Shown piece by piece: positions 8,829 to 16,376 of a stretch of DNA of 64,000 nt; position 1 is the first letter of the stretch, and each line of letters opens with the position of its first letter. Source of the DNA: an uncultured Pseudomonadota bacterium (GTDB lineage Bacteria > Pseudomonadota > Alphaproteobacteria > RF32 > CAG-239); the NCBI GenBank assembly GCA_949298065.1, contig CASFUZ010000001.1, forward strand, positions 82,793-146,792. Reading direction: 5' to 3'. The notes beneath the pieces were generated by a model. That model was given only the letters and a program-made list of their open reading frames with translations. It ran no database searches and was not told where the DNA came from. A program made the translations under genes and the position numbers.

Positions 8829-9449
8829 ATGGATAATGTATCAAGCATAGCCGAACTTATAGCCATAAGCTGGGAATATATCAGCAAACTTTTAAGCTTT
8901 GTAAATATTCGCAATGAAGGTTATGCCATAATCAAACGCCGTTGGGGAAAACCGATAAAAGTATATGACTTATCCGAGAGATGGTGTTGGAAATGGCCTA
9001 TTGCCGAAAAATTTGATGTTGTAGATATCAGGAAACAAGTAATATATCTTAATGCGCATTCCGTTAAAAATGATGATAGTAGCCAAAAACTAATACCTTT
9101 TAACACAACAATAGATGCCCAATGTGAGTTCCGCATCGTCAATCCGAATGTTATTTATAAGATTTCGGATGATATTGTAAAAACAGAGAACAACTATACC
9201 ACAATTGAAAGTTATGTAGATAATACGGTTCATATTTTAATTTCGCGGATAATTTGTGAAAACGGCTTATCAAACATTAGCAATGCCAACATTCAAAAGC
9301 TTATGGATAAAGAGCTTGCTAAACATAATAAAGGCCATCCGCAAGGTTTTGAAAAAGATTTTGATTTTAAGGTCAGCCACGCTATTTTGATAGAAAATGT
9401 GGTTATTGTATCCTTTGATAATAATATATCTCTGCGCCAAACAGAGTAG
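8829..9449 (+). CDS. SPFH/Band-7-like protein
   Basis: 206 residues from ATG 8829, preceded by GGAGGAAATAAT. The segment NEGYAIIKRRWGKPIKVY, then FDVVDIRKQVI and DAQCEFRIVNPNVIYKI, follows the Band-7 pattern seen in stomatin-like proteins, and helix-rich sequence follows. It has no clear transmembrane helix, only a hydrophobic N-terminal stretch (ELIAISWEYISKLLSFV) that could associate with a membrane. Band-7 proteins scaffold membrane microdomains or proteases. No NfeD or protease partner is nearby. The assignment is from pattern recognition and is moderately secure. Confidence 0.55.
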   Translation: MDNVSSIAELIAISWEYISKLLSFVNIRNEGYAIIKRRWGKPIKVYDLSERWCWKWPIAEKFDVVDIRKQVIYLNAHSVKNDDSSQKLIPFNTTIDAQCEFRIVNPNVIYKISDDIVKTENNYTTIESYVDNTVHILISRIICENGLSNISNANIQKLMDKELAKHNKGHPQGFEKDFDFKVSHAILIENVVIVSFDNNISLRQTE

Positions 9450-9459
9450 GAATATAGCA

Positions 9460-9590
9460 CCCGAAGCGAAGTTGTTGAGCTAAAAGCGAAACTCACATAG
9501 CAAGACGAACCCTTGGGTGAGAACCCCCACATAAGACACGAAAAAACCTCCGCTACAAACGGAGGTTTCTTTTAATGGTAGGCGCGTGGG
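9460..9590 (-). repeat. Direct repeat copy 1: truncated tRNA-Lys 3' end plus terminator and flank
   Basis: 131 bases matching 9701-9831 without gaps and with only about eight mismatches. It contains a tail segment (9460-9540), a terminator hairpin AAACCTCCG..CGGAGGTTT (9544-9568) and, at 9576-9590, the last 15 bases of tRNA-Lys (TGGTAGGCGCGTGGG on the plus strand). The tRNA homology then stops abruptly. It is either a relic of a second tandem tRNA-Lys gene or a scar of recombination at the tRNA 3' end. Confidence 0.85.
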
Positions 9591-9700
9591 TGGCCGGAGG
9601 CAAGAAAACAATCCTGTGAATTGTTTTCTGCCGACGGAGACGGAAATATTATGGCAGCACACAAGCGACAGCGCCGTGGGCGGGCATTAAATTTCCGGTG
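9591..9700. other. Spacer between the two tRNA-Lys-end repeats, with hairpin
   Basis: 110 bases with no gene. It has a 13-bp inverted repeat with one bulge: GGCAAGAAAACAAT (9599-9612) pairs with ATTGTTTTCTGCC (9620-9632) around a 7-base loop. The segment is more GC-rich than its surroundings and unlike the adjacent tRNA. It replaces what would be the rest of a tRNA gene if the left repeat were once a complete copy. Confidence 0.6.
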
Positions 9701-9831
9701 CCCGAAGCGTAGTTGTTGAGCCAACGGCGAAACTCACATAGCAAGACGAACCCTTGGGTGAGAACCCCCACATAAGACACAAAAAAACCTCCGCTATAAA
9801 CGGAGGTCTCTTTTAATGGTAGGCGCGTGGG
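9701..9831 (-). repeat. Direct repeat copy 2: 3' end of intact tRNA-Lys plus terminator and flank
   Basis: Second copy of the 131-base repeat, offset by exactly 241 bases. Here the tRNA part continues into the complete tRNA-Lys gene. The terminator hairpin is at 9785-9809, with the U run given by A bases at 9780-9787. Confidence 0.85.
9785..9809 (-). terminator. tRNA-Lys terminator
   Basis: AAACCTCCG pairs with CGGAGGTYT around a 7-base loop. On the minus strand a run of U follows. It starts 8 bases after the CCA end of tRNA-Lys. Confidence 0.8.
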
Positions 9832-9892
9832 GGTTCGAACCCCAGACCCACTGATTAAGAGTCAGTTGCTCTACCAACTGAGCTACGCACCC
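9817..9892 (-). tRNA. tRNA-Lys (anticodon CTT)
   Basis: 76 bases with encoded CCA. The acceptor stem is GGGTGCG/CGCGCCT (with G-U pairs), the D arm AGCTCAGTTGGTAGAGC, and the anticodon stem ACTGA/TCAGT with loop CTCTTAA, so the anticodon is CTT. The T arm is TGGGGTTCGAACCCCCA. The discriminator base is A. All arms fold correctly. Confidence 0.97.
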
Positions 9893-9912
9893 ATAACCAT
9901 GGAACAAAACGG

Positions 9913-9941
9913 AATATAAACCGCAAAATTTTTAATTGCAA
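9913..9941 (-). promoter_or_regulatory. tRNA-Lys promoter
   Basis: On the minus strand TTGCAA (9941-9936), a 17-base spacer and TATATT (9918-9913) lie 21 bases before the tRNA 5' end. Spacing and position fit a sigma-70-type promoter. Confidence 0.7.
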
Positions 9942-10146
9942 CAACTTTTTTCAGTATTTTTAGCATTTTTAAAATAATTAAGCATTGACATATGGTTAAC
10001 AAAGTATTACTTTGCTTTTTGCTTAAATTTATAGATCTGTTCATATTATTAAAAATCGCAATCACTGCTTTATTCCGTTTATTTATCTATATCGCCTGAT
10101 GTAGTTATAAGTGGTTGCAGCATTCGGTTTTAATAGTATGACAAAT

Positions 10147-10420
10147 TTGCCATGTATCAGTTATTGTCTGCGAAGATATGTAACTGAGTGATTGATTTTT
10201 ATTTAATTGGTTACTAAAGAAGCCCTCTGTGAAGATCGCTTCTTTTGCAAAGAATGTCATAAAAACCGAAATACCGGGAAGAGCCTTAACAGAAACTGTA
10301 AGTCATGAGAATCAAGTGGTTTACGCAAAGCCTGTAAAGGAGCTTCCCGACCAATACGAAAAAGGTGTCAGTTTTGTTTTTGTTAACCGCAAAAATAATC
10401 TGCGCCTTTTTTGCTTTTAA
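10147..10420 (+). ncRNA. Candidate structured RNA, unknown family
   Basis: Four inverted repeats occur in series. TCAGTTA (10157-10163) pairs with TAACTGA (10181-10187). AAAGAAGC (10216-10223) pairs with GCTTCTTT (10238-10245). A 73-base stem-loop at 10276-10348 has GGGAAG/CTTCCC, a tandem AG/AG internal loop and CCTTAACAG/CTGTAAAGG. A final GCAAAAA/TTTTTGC with T-rich tail is at 10389-10418. A promoter-like TTGCAG-16-TATGAC precedes it at about 10112-10139. It could instead be several short terminators and leaders. No known RNA family motif was recognised. Confidence 0.35.
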
Positions 10421-10500
10421 AAAGCTCTCAGTTAATCCTTTACAAAATCCAATTTTGCGTTAAATCTATATACATCAGATAACAAAAAGGGGATAAAATA

Positions 10501-11262
10501 ATGAAGAAGAGATACATTTTTCTTTCTATTTTGGTTGTAATCATAGCTGGTGTATATTTCTTTGCACCATCTTTGGAATCAATCGTCCAGAAAATTGTTC
10601 ATAAATACGGCAGCGAGATTACCGGAACTGATGTTAACCTAAAAGGTTTCAAACTTGGCCTTGCAAACGGAGAGGGCAATATTAGTGAGATTACCGTTGG
10701 CAACCCCAAAGACTATAGCGCCAAAAACATTTTTGAGTTAGGAAATATCTATGTCAAAGTAGACATTAAGAGCCTGACCTCAGATACCATTATTATTGAA
10801 GATATTGAGGTTAGCAAACCCATTATCAATTACGAGATGTTATCGCTAACACGTAACAATATTTCAGATATTCAGGAAAATATCAAAAAAAATACAGCAA
10901 AGACATCCACTTCCGAGAAAAAAACGGAAGAAGCCAAAAGTGAAGACACCGCAGCCTCCAAAAAAGTCGTCATCAAAAAATTGAGCATTAAGGACGGCGA
11001 AATTAATGCTATTGTCGGCAAAGAAGAAGCTGTTTCAGTCAAGCTCCCAACCATCACCATGACAAACATTGGTGAGGACAAAAAAGGTGAATCTATCACG
11101 ACAACCATTTCAAAGATTCTTGGTAAAATTTTATCAAGTGCATCAAGCGCCGTGGTCAATAGCAAAATTTCCGATTTGAAAGGCGTTGCCGAGAAAAATC
11201 TGGAGGATATCACAGGCGGGGTCAAAGACCGAATTAAATCCATAGGGATTTTCGGAAAATAA
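10501..11262 (+). CDS. AsmA-like membrane-anchored periplasmic protein
   Basis: 253 residues. An N-terminal transmembrane helix (YIFLSILVVIIAGVYFFAP) is followed by an AsmA/DUF748-like beta-rich part: GTDVNLKGFKLGLANGEG, ISEITVGNPKDY, VKVDIKSL, DIEVSKPIINYE. A Lys/Glu/Ser/Thr-rich low-complexity linker (about 125-160) separates it from a second short beta segment. AsmA-family proteins act in envelope lipid homeostasis. It is monocistronic, with its own terminator. The family call rests on the N-terminal pattern; this protein is shorter than classical AsmA. Confidence 0.6.
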   Translation: MKKRYIFLSILVVIIAGVYFFAPSLESIVQKIVHKYGSEITGTDVNLKGFKLGLANGEGNISEITVGNPKDYSAKNIFELGNIYVKVDIKSLTSDTIIIEDIEVSKPIINYEMLSLTRNNISDIQENIKKNTAKTSTSEKKTEEAKSEDTAASKKVVIKKLSIKDGEINAIVGKEEAVSVKLPTITMTNIGEDKKGESITTTISKILGKILSSASSAVVNSKISDLKGVAEKNLEDITGGVKDRIKSIGIFGK

Positions 11263-11273
11263 TCTAAGATTAA

Positions 11274-11303
11274 GGAAACCGCCCAAAGAGGCGGTTTCCT
11301 TTT
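11274..11303. terminator. Bidirectional terminator
   Basis: GGAAACCGCC-CAAAGA-GGCGGTTTCC is a perfect 10-bp hairpin followed by TTTT. It sits between two convergent genes, 11 bases after the plus-strand gene, and overlaps the 3' end of the DsbD-like gene by two bases. Confidence 0.85.
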
Positions 11304-13209
11304 AGTCTATATATTTTTTCAAGATTTGGGGCGTAAGCAACTGCGGCAAGACAACAAAATTATCATCATCACCTTTATAATAAACATAAAGCGGAATGGA
11401 GTTTCGCCCATAAGAAGCCAAAGCCTGAGCAATATCTGCGCTTTTGTTTGTCCAATCAGCCTTAAAAGTTTGAATTTTATGCTTTTTGACCAAAGCTTCA
11501 AATTCTTCTGATTGTAAAGCGATTTTCTCATTAGCCAAACAAGTAATGCACCACTTTGCTGTAAAATCAATAAAGATCTTTTCACCTTTTGCAACAAGTT
11601 GTTCAACTCTTGCCGCATCATATTTTTGCCACAAAATTTCGCTTGGTAAAACACCTTTGCGCTCGTTAACTTGGTTAAACAACACCCAAAACAGCCATAC
11701 AACCGTCAACAATACCGGAATGGAAAAAATCTTCTTTAGAATATCCATCCACTTTCCGGGTTTAGGCAAAAACTTATGAACAAACTTTGGAAACAGTCCG
11801 GCTAAAACAAAGGGCAGGGCATATCCGACACTCAAAGCCAAGAAAACCGGATAGTAAACATAAATCGGCTTTGACAAAGTGTAACCGATAGCAATTCCCA
11901 TAAACGGCCCTGTGCATGGACTGGCAATAAGCACGGCAAAAAATCCGGTCATAAAAGCGTTGATTTTTTGGCGTTTGAAAGAGATTCGCCCAACCTTATT
12001 AGCAAACGGATTTTTCAAGTTCACAATATCCAACAACATCAGAAAGATGATAGAGAAAATAACAATCATAACTCCGACAAAAATCGGCGATTGCAGTTGG
12101 AAGCCCCAACCGATTTGCTCTCCCTGAGAGCGCAACCAAATCAAAATCGTAGCAATCAGAAAAAAGGAAAAGACAACGCCGAGAAAATATAACAAAGATT
12201 CTATTCTGGCTTTATAGCGATTATAAGAGCCTTGCGCCAAAGCAATAACCTTAATGGTTAAGATGGGAAAGATACAAGGCATAAGGTTAAGGATTAAGCC
12301 GCCGACAAAAGCCATCAGCATAATCATCAAAAGCCCAAACTCGTCATGATTAATCTGCTCATAAATTTGAAGATTTTGCCCTTTAGCAAAATTGAGTTCA
12401 TAAGCACGACTGTTGTTTTCACCTATCAACAACAAGACCCCCGACAAAGCATCTATTTCGTTGTCCTCAAGTAAAATCTCGGCCGAAAGCTTACCTTCTC
12501 CATCAAAGCCAATTTTCTGCTCAGCCACATTGGATATTTTGTCCTTTTGGTGAGGGATAAATAAGATTTGCGTAACTTTATCGCTAAAATCAAATTCTTG
12601 CGCGTCAATATTGAGTAACAGTCTGTTTCCCTTAATTTCATACAAAGCACTCCATTGAGGCTTTAAGGGAAATGTTTTTTGAGCTTTTGAGTTTTCTTGA
12701 GTCCAATCTGAAGATATTTTAGGCTCAGAAGAAGAGGGAAGTTCAAAATCCAAGCGCACGCTTTCCGGCACACAAACATCTTTGCAGGCCAGCCAAGAAA
12801 GTGTTGCGGAAAATTTTTGTAAAGCTCTGCCCTTAATTTTTTGAGGAACTAAAATTTTGGTTTTCAGATAAGCGACATTACCAAAACCATATTGCACCAT
12901 CTCTTCAAACAAAAACTTTTGTGGTGCCGAATATTCAACACTTGTTTCTTCAAACCCTTTAGGCAAGCGCCATTTAATCTGAGTTTCCAGTCCGGCATCT
13001 CCGGGGTTGAGCCAATAAGTGTGCCAGCCGTCAAACATATCAAACCGAACAAGAACCTCAATATCTTTTCCGGCAGATAAGGTTTCATAATTAGTATATA
13101 AAGAGGCGCTGACCTTGTCCGTGCTGCCTTTCGCCGCAAGAGCAAAAGCCTCACCGCTCAAGAACAATAACGCCCAAAACAGCGCCCAAATATATACCTT
13201 TTTAGCCAT
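11302..13209 (-). CDS. DsbD/ScsB-like thiol:disulfide interchange protein
   Basis: 635 residues. A signal peptide leads an N-terminal periplasmic domain with FDGWHTYWLNPGDAG and the Cys pair in LACKDVCVPES. A central membrane domain has eight or so helices and the two conserved Cys motifs NLMPCIFPI and SPCTGPFMG. The C-terminal thioredoxin domain has FTAKWCITCLANEK. It carries electrons from cytosolic thioredoxin across the membrane to periplasmic thiol proteins. ATG 13209 overlaps the stop of the upstream phosphatidyltransferase gene (ATGGCTAA), so translation is probably coupled. The N-terminal domain resembles ScsB more than E. coli DsbD. Confidence 0.88.
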   Translation of the reverse strand: MAKKVYIWALFWALLFLSGEAFALAAKGSTDKVSASLYTNYETLSAGKDIEVLVRFDMFDGWHTYWLNPGDAGLETQIKWRLPKGFEETSVEYSAPQKFLFEEMVQYGFGNVAYLKTKILVPQKIKGRALQKFSATLSWLACKDVCVPESVRLDFELPSSSEPKISSDWTQENSKAQKTFPLKPQWSALYEIKGNRLLLNIDAQEFDFSDKVTQILFIPHQKDKISNVAEQKIGFDGEGKLSAEILLEDNEIDALSGVLLLIGENNSRAYELNFAKGQNLQIYEQINHDEFGLLMIMLMAFVGGLILNLMPCIFPILTIKVIALAQGSYNRYKARIESLLYFLGVVFSFFLIATILIWLRSQGEQIGWGFQLQSPIFVGVMIVIFSIIFLMLLDIVNLKNPFANKVGRISFKRQKINAFMTGFFAVLIASPCTGPFMGIAIGYTLSKPIYVYYPVFLALSVGYALPFVLAGLFPKFVHKFLPKPGKWMDILKKIFSIPVLLTVVWLFWVLFNQVNERKGVLPSEILWQKYDAARVEQLVAKGEKIFIDFTAKWCITCLANEKIALQSEEFEALVKKHKIQTFKADWTNKSADIAQALASYGRNSIPLYVYYKGDDDNFVVLPQLLTPQILKKYID

Positions 13210-13936
13210 TATGATTTTTCTTTTTTGCTTTAACGGCAATCACAAAATTATAATAAGCTGCGGCAATCACGCTCAAAGCCTTAACCAGACTTAAAACACC
13301 CAAGATAATGGCAATCGGCATAAACCATACGGGAATGATGCAGAGGATGATTAAAGCCACAAAAGTTTCAAAACCTTGTGCCACACCGCCCAAATAGAAA
13401 GGTGATTGACGAAGATTAAGTTTTTCCTGTGAGTTATTTTTATAAGCGACCACGGCATAAGCCAACAACGCGCAGGAAGCCGAAGTAAAGGCAAAAAGCA
13501 AAAATCCTGCGGCAACCGCGTTATCGGCAGGGTTAGCCAGAGCAAAACCAAAGATAACGCCGGCATAAAATATATAATCTAACGCCGCATCCAAGAAGAT
13601 GCCAAAATCCGTAACTTCCGAATGTCTGGCAATTGCACCGTCCAAAGCATCAAACGCACGGTTAATCAAGATGCAAAACAGAGCATATCCATACATCTCC
13701 ATAGCCAAAAAATTAATGGCAAAAATACCGATAACAAAGCCGGAGATGGACACTAAATTGGCAGAGACACCGCTTTTGCTGAATTTTTTTCCAAGCACGT
13801 CAAAAAACTTATACAAAGCATCATAAATTTTTTTAACAAAGCCGAAAATCCGCTCAGACATCTGCTTAATCTTGAGTTTTTCCAGCCGTTCCGAAATGCG
13901 CAAATTGTTTTTTATTGATTTAATTTTATCAAGCAT
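13202..13936 (-). CDS. CDP-alcohol phosphatidyltransferase family protein
   Basis: 244 residues from ATG 13936, which has GAGG nine bases upstream; a TTG at 13954 is a weaker alternative. The full CDP-alcohol motif is present at about 83-107: D-ALDGAIAR, eight residues, G, three residues, D, three residues, D (DALDGAIARHSEVTDF then GIFLDAALD). At least five membrane helices follow. Enzymes of this family transfer a phospho-alcohol to or from CDP-diacylglycerol in phospholipid synthesis. The alcohol acceptor cannot be told from the sequence. An N-terminal basic segment of about 45 residues is extra. Confidence 0.82.
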   Translation of the reverse strand: MLDKIKSIKNNLRISERLEKLKIKQMSERIFGFVKKIYDALYKFFDVLGKKFSKSGVSANLVSISGFVIGIFAINFLAMEMYGYALFCILINRAFDALDGAIARHSEVTDFGIFLDAALDYIFYAGVIFGFALANPADNAVAAGFLLFAFTSASCALLAYAVVAYKNNSQEKLNLRQSPFYLGGVAQGFETFVALIILCIIPVWFMPIAIILGVLSLVKALSVIAAAYYNFVIAVKAKKKNHNG

Positions 13937-14009
13937 AGTATAATACCTCATCAAAAATTTAACCGACTGCTAATATTTTATAATAAATTAAGTGAGTGTA
14001 AAACATAAT

Positions 14010-15023
14010 ATGAGAATTTTGCGCAACTTTTCAATCCTTTTGATTTTAGGCGGACTTATCTGGTTTTTCTGCCAAACAGGCACCCCATACCAGCTCATCA
14101 GCGGAGAGACGATGGGAACCTATTACAACATCAAAATCCGCACCCCGAGAGAAGATAAGATGTTGCCGCAAAAGATTAAACAACGCTTGGATGAAGTTAG
14201 CCAAAAGATGTCTGTTTTTGCACCGGATTCGGAAATAAACGGCATAAACAACGCCAAAAAAGACGAGTGGCTGGACTTATCTGCAGAAATGTCTTTGCTC
14301 CTAAAAGATGCGCATAAGGTATGGAAGCTAAGCAACGGCAACTTTGACCCCACAGTCGGAAAACTGGTTGATTTATGGGGATTCGGCGTATCCAAACCGC
14401 AAAACACCCCGACCAAAGAACAAATCAAAGAAGTTTTGAAATATACGGGCTTTGACAAATTAAGTTTTAATAAGGATTACACCCGCATTAAAAAGAAACA
14501 TGACGACACCTATCTTAACCTGTCTGCCATTGCTAAAGGTTATGGCGTAGACAGCATTGTCCGTCTGTTGGAAGAAGAAGGTTACACGGACTTTGTGGTA
14601 GAAATCGGCGGAGAAGTAGCTGCGAGAGGCAACCGCTCTGAAGACGAAAAAGGCTGGAAAATTGGCGTTATCAGACCGGACGACACTCATGAAAATGCTT
14701 ATGTTATTGCCCTGAAAGATTACGCCGTAGCCACATCCGGAGATTATCGCAACTTTTATTACAAAGAAGGTCAAAAATATGCGCATACCATTTCGCCGCA
14801 AACAGGCTACCCCGTAAAACACGGTTTAACATCAGTAACGGCTTTAGCCAAAAATTGTATGGATGCAGATGCTCTGGCAACCGCAGCTATGGCTATGGGG
14901 GAAGAGAAGGCGCTTGCCTTTGCCAATAACAACAATCTGGCAATGATAATGTTTGTGCGCCAAGACAATGACGACCTCAAGGCACTCATTTCCGAAAAAG
15001 CAAAAAAACTTCTGGGAGAATAA
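14010..15023 (+). CDS. apbE: FAD:protein FMN transferase
   Basis: 337 residues from ATG 14010 (GTG 13992 also possible; neither has a clear ribosome site). An N-terminal membrane segment (FSILLILGGLIWFFC) is followed by the ApbE fold: SGETMGTYYNI, TVGKLVDLWGFG, LSAIAKGYGVD, VEIGGEVAARGN, and HTISPQTGYPV near the C-terminus. ApbE transfers FMN from FAD to a Thr in SGAT-like motifs of target proteins. The rnf genes just downstream encode its expected targets RnfG and RnfD, so it is very probably the maturation enzyme of that complex. Confidence 0.93.
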   Translation: MRILRNFSILLILGGLIWFFCQTGTPYQLISGETMGTYYNIKIRTPREDKMLPQKIKQRLDEVSQKMSVFAPDSEINGINNAKKDEWLDLSAEMSLLLKDAHKVWKLSNGNFDPTVGKLVDLWGFGVSKPQNTPTKEQIKEVLKYTGFDKLSFNKDYTRIKKKHDDTYLNLSAIAKGYGVDSIVRLLEEEGYTDFVVEIGGEVAARGNRSEDEKGWKIGVIRPDDTHENAYVIALKDYAVATSGDYRNFYYKEGQKYAHTISPQTGYPVKHGLTSVTALAKNCMDADALATAAMAMGEEKALAFANNNNLAMIMFVRQDNDDLKALISEKAKKLLGE

Positions 15024-15025
15024 AT

Positions 15026-15430
15026 TTGCCATGCATTGAACACACAGCAACCGTTGTTGCCGTAAATAAAGATGCGATAACCGTGGAGCTTTTAAGCCGC
15101 TCAGCCTGTTCAGCTTGCCACTTAAAAGAAAATTGCTCAATGTCTGAAAACAAAGTTCGCCGCCTTTACATTCCTGATGTAGGAAATTATCAAATCGGAC
15201 AAACGGTTAATGTTGAAATTTCCGCCATAAGCGGTTGGATTGCAGTTTTCTGGGGATATATAATGCCTTTGATATTGGTTCTGACAATGCTTTTGTCGGC
15301 AATAAGCCTAACCGATGACGAAACAACCGCGGCTTTAAGTAGTTTGGCCGTTTTACCGCCATATTACTTTATTCTTTGGCTTTTTCGGCACAAATTTGCC
15401 AAAAAAATCAGCTTCAGAATCAAATCTTAG
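15026..15430 (+). CDS. rseC: RseC/SoxR-reducing system protein
   Basis: 134 residues from a TTG start at 15026, favoured by GGGAG eight bases upstream; the ATG at 15031 is out of frame. An N-terminal beta part holds the RseC Cys cluster (SRSACSACHLKENCSM), then two membrane helices (GWIAVFWGYIMPLILVLTMLL and a second near AVLPPYYFILWLF). RseC is associated with Rnf/Rsx complexes and SoxR reduction in enterobacteria, and its position between apbE and rnfB fits. It follows apbE after two bases. Confidence 0.88.
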   Translation: MPCIEHTATVVAVNKDAITVELLSRSACSACHLKENCSMSENKVRRLYIPDVGNYQIGQTVNVEISAISGWIAVFWGYIMPLILVLTMLLSAISLTDDETTAALSSLAVLPPYYFILWLFRHKFAKKISFRIKS

Positions 15431-15458
15431 AGTTTTACTTGGGTGTAAGCCTAATATT

Positions 15459-15490
15459 TTGCTTTGTTTAGATAAAAAATGTGCTATTTT
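15459..15490 (+). promoter_or_regulatory. Candidate promoter for rnfBCDGEA
   Basis: TTGCTT at 15459-15464 is followed after 17 bases by TGCTAT (15482-15487), within TGTGCTATTTTG; TATTTT at 15485-15490 is an alternative -10. It lies in the 97-base gap before rnfB, about 40 bases from the start codon. The match to consensus is moderate. Confidence 0.4.
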
Positions 15491-15527
15491 GTGAGCAATA
15501 TTTTTTGCAAATGGAGAAGATTTCAGA

Positions 15528-16376
15528 ATGTCCGGCATAATCATATCAAATATCCTGATTTTGGGCGGAACAGCTTTGATTGCTGCAATAGTCTTGTATT
15601 TTGTCGCCCAAAAGTTCAAGGTAGAGGAAAATCCTAAAATAGAACAGATAGAAGCCTTGCTCCCCGGTGCAAACTGTGGTGCTTGCGGTAAAGCGGGCTG
15701 TCATGCCTTTGCCGTTGCTTGCGCCAATAGCTCGGAAACCGAGTTTAAGGACTTGTTCTGCACGGTCGGTGGTCAAGCGGTTATGGACAAGGTTGCTTCA
15801 GAGATGGGCTATGTTGCTACTGTTAAAGAACCTTGCGTTGCTGTTTTGAAATGTAACGGTACCTGCCAAAATGCACCGGATAAAGTCATTTATACGGGTA
15901 TGAAAAGTTGCCGTATGGCCAACCGCATTTCGGTCGGACGCAGCGGCTGCCCCAATGGTTGCTTACGCTTTGGCGATTGTGTAAAAGCTTGTCCCTTCGG
16001 CGCAATCAAAATGGATGAGGTTACGGGAATTCCTGTTGTTGACGAAAACAAATGCACTTCCTGCGGCGCTTGTGTTCGCACTTGTCCGAGAGGATTATAT
16101 GAAATCAGACCCAAAAACAACGGCGTAAGAGTTTATGTGGCTTGCAGCAACACACAAAAAGGCGCTCTGGCGCGCAAAAACTGCAAAGCAGCCTGCATCG
16201 GTTGCATGAAATGCAGCAAGATTTGCGAGGCTGTTAAGGTTGAAAACAATCTCTCATACATTCCGACAACGGTTTCGGCAGAAAAATTTGGCGCAAGTTT
16301 GGCAGAAAATTGCCCGACAGGAGCCATCATCTGCACCAAAAATTCATCATCCGCAGAGGTAAAAAATGAGCAATAA
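15528..16376 (+). CDS. rnfB: Rnf complex subunit B, Fe-S electron carrier
   Basis: 282 residues. An N-terminal membrane helix (LILGGTALIAAIVLYFVAQ) is followed by the Fe-S domain with LPGANCGACGKAGCHAFA. Two ferredoxin-type clusters follow (CPNGCLRFGDCVKACPFGAI and CTSCGACVRTCPRGLYE), then a further Cys-rich segment (CKAACIGCMKCSKICEA). RnfB takes electrons from ferredoxin and passes them into the membrane part of the complex. The start has TGGAGAAGATTTCAG upstream. It overlaps rnfC by 11 bases. Confidence 0.95.
   Translation: MSGIIISNILILGGTALIAAIVLYFVAQKFKVEENPKIEQIEALLPGANCGACGKAGCHAFAVACANSSETEFKDLFCTVGGQAVMDKVASEMGYVATVKEPCVAVLKCNGTCQNAPDKVIYTGMKSCRMANRISVGRSGCPNGCLRFGDCVKACPFGAIKMDEVTGIPVVDENKCTSCGACVRTCPRGLYEIRPKNNGVRVYVACSNTQKGALARKNCKAACIGCMKCSKICEAVKVENNLSYIPTTVSAEKFGASLAENCPTGAIICTKNSSSAEVKNEQ

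Larger units (their letters stand above)
9893..10500. other. Gene-poor 608-base interval
   Basis: Apart from the tRNA-Lys promoter I see no convincing protein gene. A GTG-started frame of 63 codons at 10229-10420 has no ribosome site and its sequence overlaps strong RNA hairpins. The interval carries several hairpins between 10157 and 10414 (see the candidate RNA). A ribosome site (AAAGGGGAT) for the next gene lies at about 10486-10494. Confidence 0.6.

Noticed and set aside
10229-10420. 63-codon frame with GTG start
   Set aside because: It has no ribosome site, no recognisable protein pattern, and lies across strong RNA hairpins.
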